A DNA stretch of 64,000 nucleotides from Theobroma cacao (lineage: Eukaryota; Streptophyta; Magnoliopsida; Malvales; Malvaceae), in the NCBI RefSeq assembly GCF_000208745.1, contig NC_030856.1, positions 10,319,874-10,383,873 on the forward strand. The letters run 5' to 3'. The notes beneath the pieces were generated by a model, which saw only the letters and a program-made list of their open reading frames with translations, was not told the DNA's origin and made no database searches. Of the stretch, positions 60,917-64,000 are shown one piece after another. How positions within the stretch are numbered: position 1 is the stretch's first letter; each line of letters begins with the position of its first letter. A program made the translations under genes and the position numbers.

Positions 60917-63243
60917 TTGAAGGACATCCTCTCCAAAAAGGGAAAGCTAGGTGAGTTTGAAACTGTCTCTCTTACAGAGGAATGTAGTGCAATTCTAAAA
61001 AATAAACTGCCACAAAAACTCAAAGATCCAAGTTGTTTCACAATCTCTTGTACCATTGGTAATTTACTTTTTACAAAAGCTTTGAGTGATTTAGATGCAA
61101 GTATCAATTTACTGCCTTGATTAATTTTTGATAAACTTGTTTACGGGAATGCAAACCCACTTTTATTAATTTGCAACTAGTTGATCGCTCTTATGTCTAT
61201 CCAAGGGGAATTATTGAAGATGTTCTTGTTAAGGTAGATAAATTTATTTTACCAGTTGATTTTATAATTCTTGACATGGAAGAAGATAGGCAAATTCCAA
61301 TCATCCTTGGGAGGCCATTCTTGGCAATTGTTAGAGCTTTGATTGATGGTGAAAAAGGTGAGCTCACTTTGAGAGTTCAAGACCAACAGGTAATATTTAA
61401 TATTTTCAAAGCTTTAAATTTGCCTATAACATTTGAAGACTACTTTTTTGTGAGCATGGTAAATGATTTTACAAAAGATGTCTTTTTAGAAGAATATCCC
61501 AATGATCCTCTTGAAGCATGTTTAGTTGCCAAATCTGACAAGGATGATGATGAATTTATTGAATACTTAAATTTGTTAAATGCTTATTCCAGAATTAGAA
61601 CTACTTATCAATTTGAGTCTTTAGATGTTTCAGCTTCTTTGATGCCTATTTCTAAACCTTCCATTGAAGAACCACCTACTTTGGAACTCAAACCTTTGCC
61701 CACATACTTGAGGTATGCTTTTCTTGGAAAACCTTTACTCTTCTAGTTATTATTTCTGCTTCTCTTACTAACATGCAAGAAGAGACGTTATTGAGGACAC
61801 TTTGAGAATTCAAGAAAGCAATATGGTGGGCCATAGCTAATGTGAAGGGAATTAGCCATTCTCTTTGCATGCATAAAATTCTCCTTGAGAAAAATCACAA
61901 AGCCATAATTAAACTGCAAAGAAGATTGAATCCCATCGTGAAAGAAGTGGTCAAGAAAGAAATCATCAAGTGGTTGGATGTTGGAATAGTTTATCCTATA
62001 TCTGATAGCTCTTGGTTAAGTTTGGTCCAATGTGTTCCTAAGAAAGGAGGGATGACTATGGTTGCCAATGACAATAATGAGCTCATTCCAACAAGAATTG
62101 TGACTGGATGGAAAGTTTACATGGACTATCGCAAGCTCAACAAAGCTACAAGGAAATATCACTTTTCTCTCCCATTCATTGAATTAATGTTGGATCGATT
62201 GGCTGGTGAGGAATATTATTATTTTCCAGATGATTATTCTGGTTATAACCAAATTGCTATTGCCCTTGAAGATCAATTAAAGACTACATTTACATGTCCT
62301 TGTGGCACCTTTGCTTTTAGAAGAATGCCATTTAGATTAGGTAATGCACCTGCTACCTTTCAAAGATACATGATGTCCATATTCACAGACATGGTGGAGC
62401 AATGTTTGGAGGTATTTATGGATGATTTCTCTATTTTTGGAATTAATTTTGATGACTGTCTTTTAAATCGTGCTAGGGTACTCAAAAGATGTGAAGAAAC
62501 AAATTTGGTGCTCAATTGGGAAAAATGTCACTTCATGGTGCAAGAAGGTATTGTTCTTGGGTACAAGATCTCTAGTAGAGGCATTGAGGTAGATAAAGCA
62601 AAAATTGAAACAATTGATAAGCTACCACCTTCAATAAATGTCAAAGGTATTAAAAGTTTTCTTTGTCATGTTGGTTTTTATAGATTATTTATCACAGACT
62701 TTTCACAAATTTCTAAACCACTTTGCAATTTATTGGAAAGAGATATGCCATTGACCTTTGATAATAAATGTCTTGTTGCTTTTGATGAATTGAAGAAAAG
62801 ATTAATTTCTGCATCTATCATAATTAGTCCTGATTGGACTCTCCCCTTTGAACTAATGTGTGATGCAAGTGATTATGTGGTGGGAGCCGTTTTGGGACAA
62901 ATGAAGGATAAACTCTTTCATTCCATCTATTATGCTAGCAAGACTTTGAATGAGGCACAGAAAAATTATACAACAATAGAAAACGAGCTATTAGCTGTTG
63001 TTTTTGCTTTTGACAAATTTCCCTCTTATCTTATGGGGACAAAGGTGATAGTGTACATTGACCATTCAGCTATCACATATTTGATTGCCAAGAAGGATGC
63101 TAAGCAATGATTGATAAGGTGGGTTTTTTTAGTACAAGAGTTTGATCTAGAGATTTATGACAGAAAAAAAACAGAAAGAACACCTCTCAAGATTAGAGAT
63201 TAAAGCTCAAGGTAAAGATTCAACCTTAATCAAGGAGATTTTT
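60917..63243 (+). pseudogene. Athila-like pol remnant: protease, reverse transcriptase, RNase H start
   Basis: Protease: ALSDLDASINLLP (normally DLGASINLMP, about 61080-61118) and IILGRPFLAI at 61300. RT: long open stretch 61842-63110 with VPKKGGMT, MDYRKLNKATRK, FPDDYSGYNQI (normally LDGYSGYNQI), GTFAFRRMPFRLGNAPATFQ and the catalytic FMDD. RNase H: DASDYVVGAVLGQ and the ENELLAVVFAFDKF region. A TGA follows DAKQ (63108-63110). The reading then continues, RLEIKAQGKDSTLIKEIF, until the long LTR at 63244 cuts it. Integrase and the 3' LTR are beyond the window. Confidence 0.88.
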
Positions 63244-64000
63244 TGTCACGACCCGGAACTCCCCATTGAGCCCGTGACAACCGCCGCGAAGCCTCGACAA
63301 ACATTCTTCACCCCGAATGTCGATCGAAACCTCGCAAGGCTCTCGCATCAGCTTTCGCACTTCCCCGGTGAGCAATAGTTATCAAATAATCAAAATACAA
63401 AGGATTACAAATTATTTCCAAATCATAACATAACATATATATATATATATATTTTTTGCTCACAGGGGCATTTTCGTCATTTTTGTCGAAAATCTCGAAA
63501 CTTGCTAAAAATGTAGTAGGTAAGCCGAAAATATATATTTAATGATTTAAAAAAAAAATTAAGTATCTAAAACGTTTATTTGAAGTGAAAATTTGACCAT
63601 TCGAATATAATAAAAATATTCAATAAAATAAACTATTTTTTTGTAAAATAATTTTCATAAAACTATCAGTACATAATTCTTATAGCGTAAAAGATAATTA
63701 TATTCATATATACTATAAAGCAAATAACCAAAGCATAAAATTTCTTTTACAGTGACACGTGGGCCCACATCTATCCAAAATGCATCGGAAGCTGGAAACC
63801 TACAGCTTTTACCGATTCGAGTCCAAATGAAGGTCCTTGTTCAAGTCAGCTAACTACGAAATTCCCTGAGCCTGAAATGTGAGGAAATGAGGGTGGTGAG
63901 ATTATAAAATCCCAGTGAGTAAACAGATACCATCTAAACTATCTAAAGTCGAGTAAATGGAGACAATTAAAATAAATCATCATACTGTAATTTCATTACC
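63244..64000 (+). mobile_element. Third long gypsy LTR, cut by the window end
   Basis: TGTCACGACCCGGAACTCCCC starts inside the Athila pol reading. The first kilobase matches the LTR at 20193 in order: 'gagcccgtgacaa', the (c)ggtgag word, 'ctcacaggggcattttcgtcat' and 'ggtggtgagattataaaatccca'. Its 3' end is not visible, so solo LTR versus full element cannot be decided. Confidence 0.85.

Overview
This is nuclear DNA of a eudicot plant. The evidence is AT-rich intergenic DNA, layers of nested LTR retrotransposons, LINE remnants, MITEs, a P-class PPR gene, a plant-type carboxylesterase, and tandem S-domain receptor kinases with the usual seven-exon structure. I cannot name the species. Two runs of N (17154-17346 and 22529-22812) and one single N (50227) mark assembly uncertainty.

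Layout. 1-1812 is the 3' end of a decayed Ty3/gypsy element with its LTR. 1813-7100 is gene-poor: a short TIR element, a decayed exon that resembles PTAC7, and a 5'-truncated LINE on the minus strand. 7288-8994 is an intact PPR gene, the apparent orthologue of Arabidopsis At1g79080. 10966-12055 (minus) is the ribosomal protein gene RPL41, whose 25-codon CDS is split by a 1-kb intron and so is invisible to an ORF scan. 12341-24105 is one decayed Ty1/copia element (Ale/Retrofit-like, minus strand). It carries two very long solo LTRs, each flanked by a perfect 5-bp target-site duplication. 24106-32250 holds TIR elements (one with a nested Harbinger-type MITE), a copia LTR with its leader, and several degenerate tandem repeats, including an array with a very regular period of about 135 bp.

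32997-53994 is the most gene-like region. It is a module of a carboxylesterase (plus strand) facing a G-type lectin S-receptor-like kinase (minus strand), repeated about three times. Module 1 has an intact carboxylesterase, but its kinase gene has a premature stop in the kinase domain. Module 2 keeps only the 3' tail of the carboxylesterase but has a complete, open receptor kinase gene. Module 3 keeps only the last two kinase exons. A copia element lies between modules 1 and 2, and a LINE carrying a solo LTR sits inside module 3.

53995-64000 is stacked retrotransposons. A Tork-like copia abuts the broken kinase and is inserted in a second copia. An Athila-like gypsy with a tRNA-Asp-type primer site cuts that second copia. 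A third long gypsy LTR then cuts the Athila and runs off the window.

The probably functional protein genes are therefore four: the PPR gene, RPL41, the carboxylesterase at 32997, and the receptor kinase at 45636-48824. Readings are by eye. Family names come from recalled motifs, not database searches.
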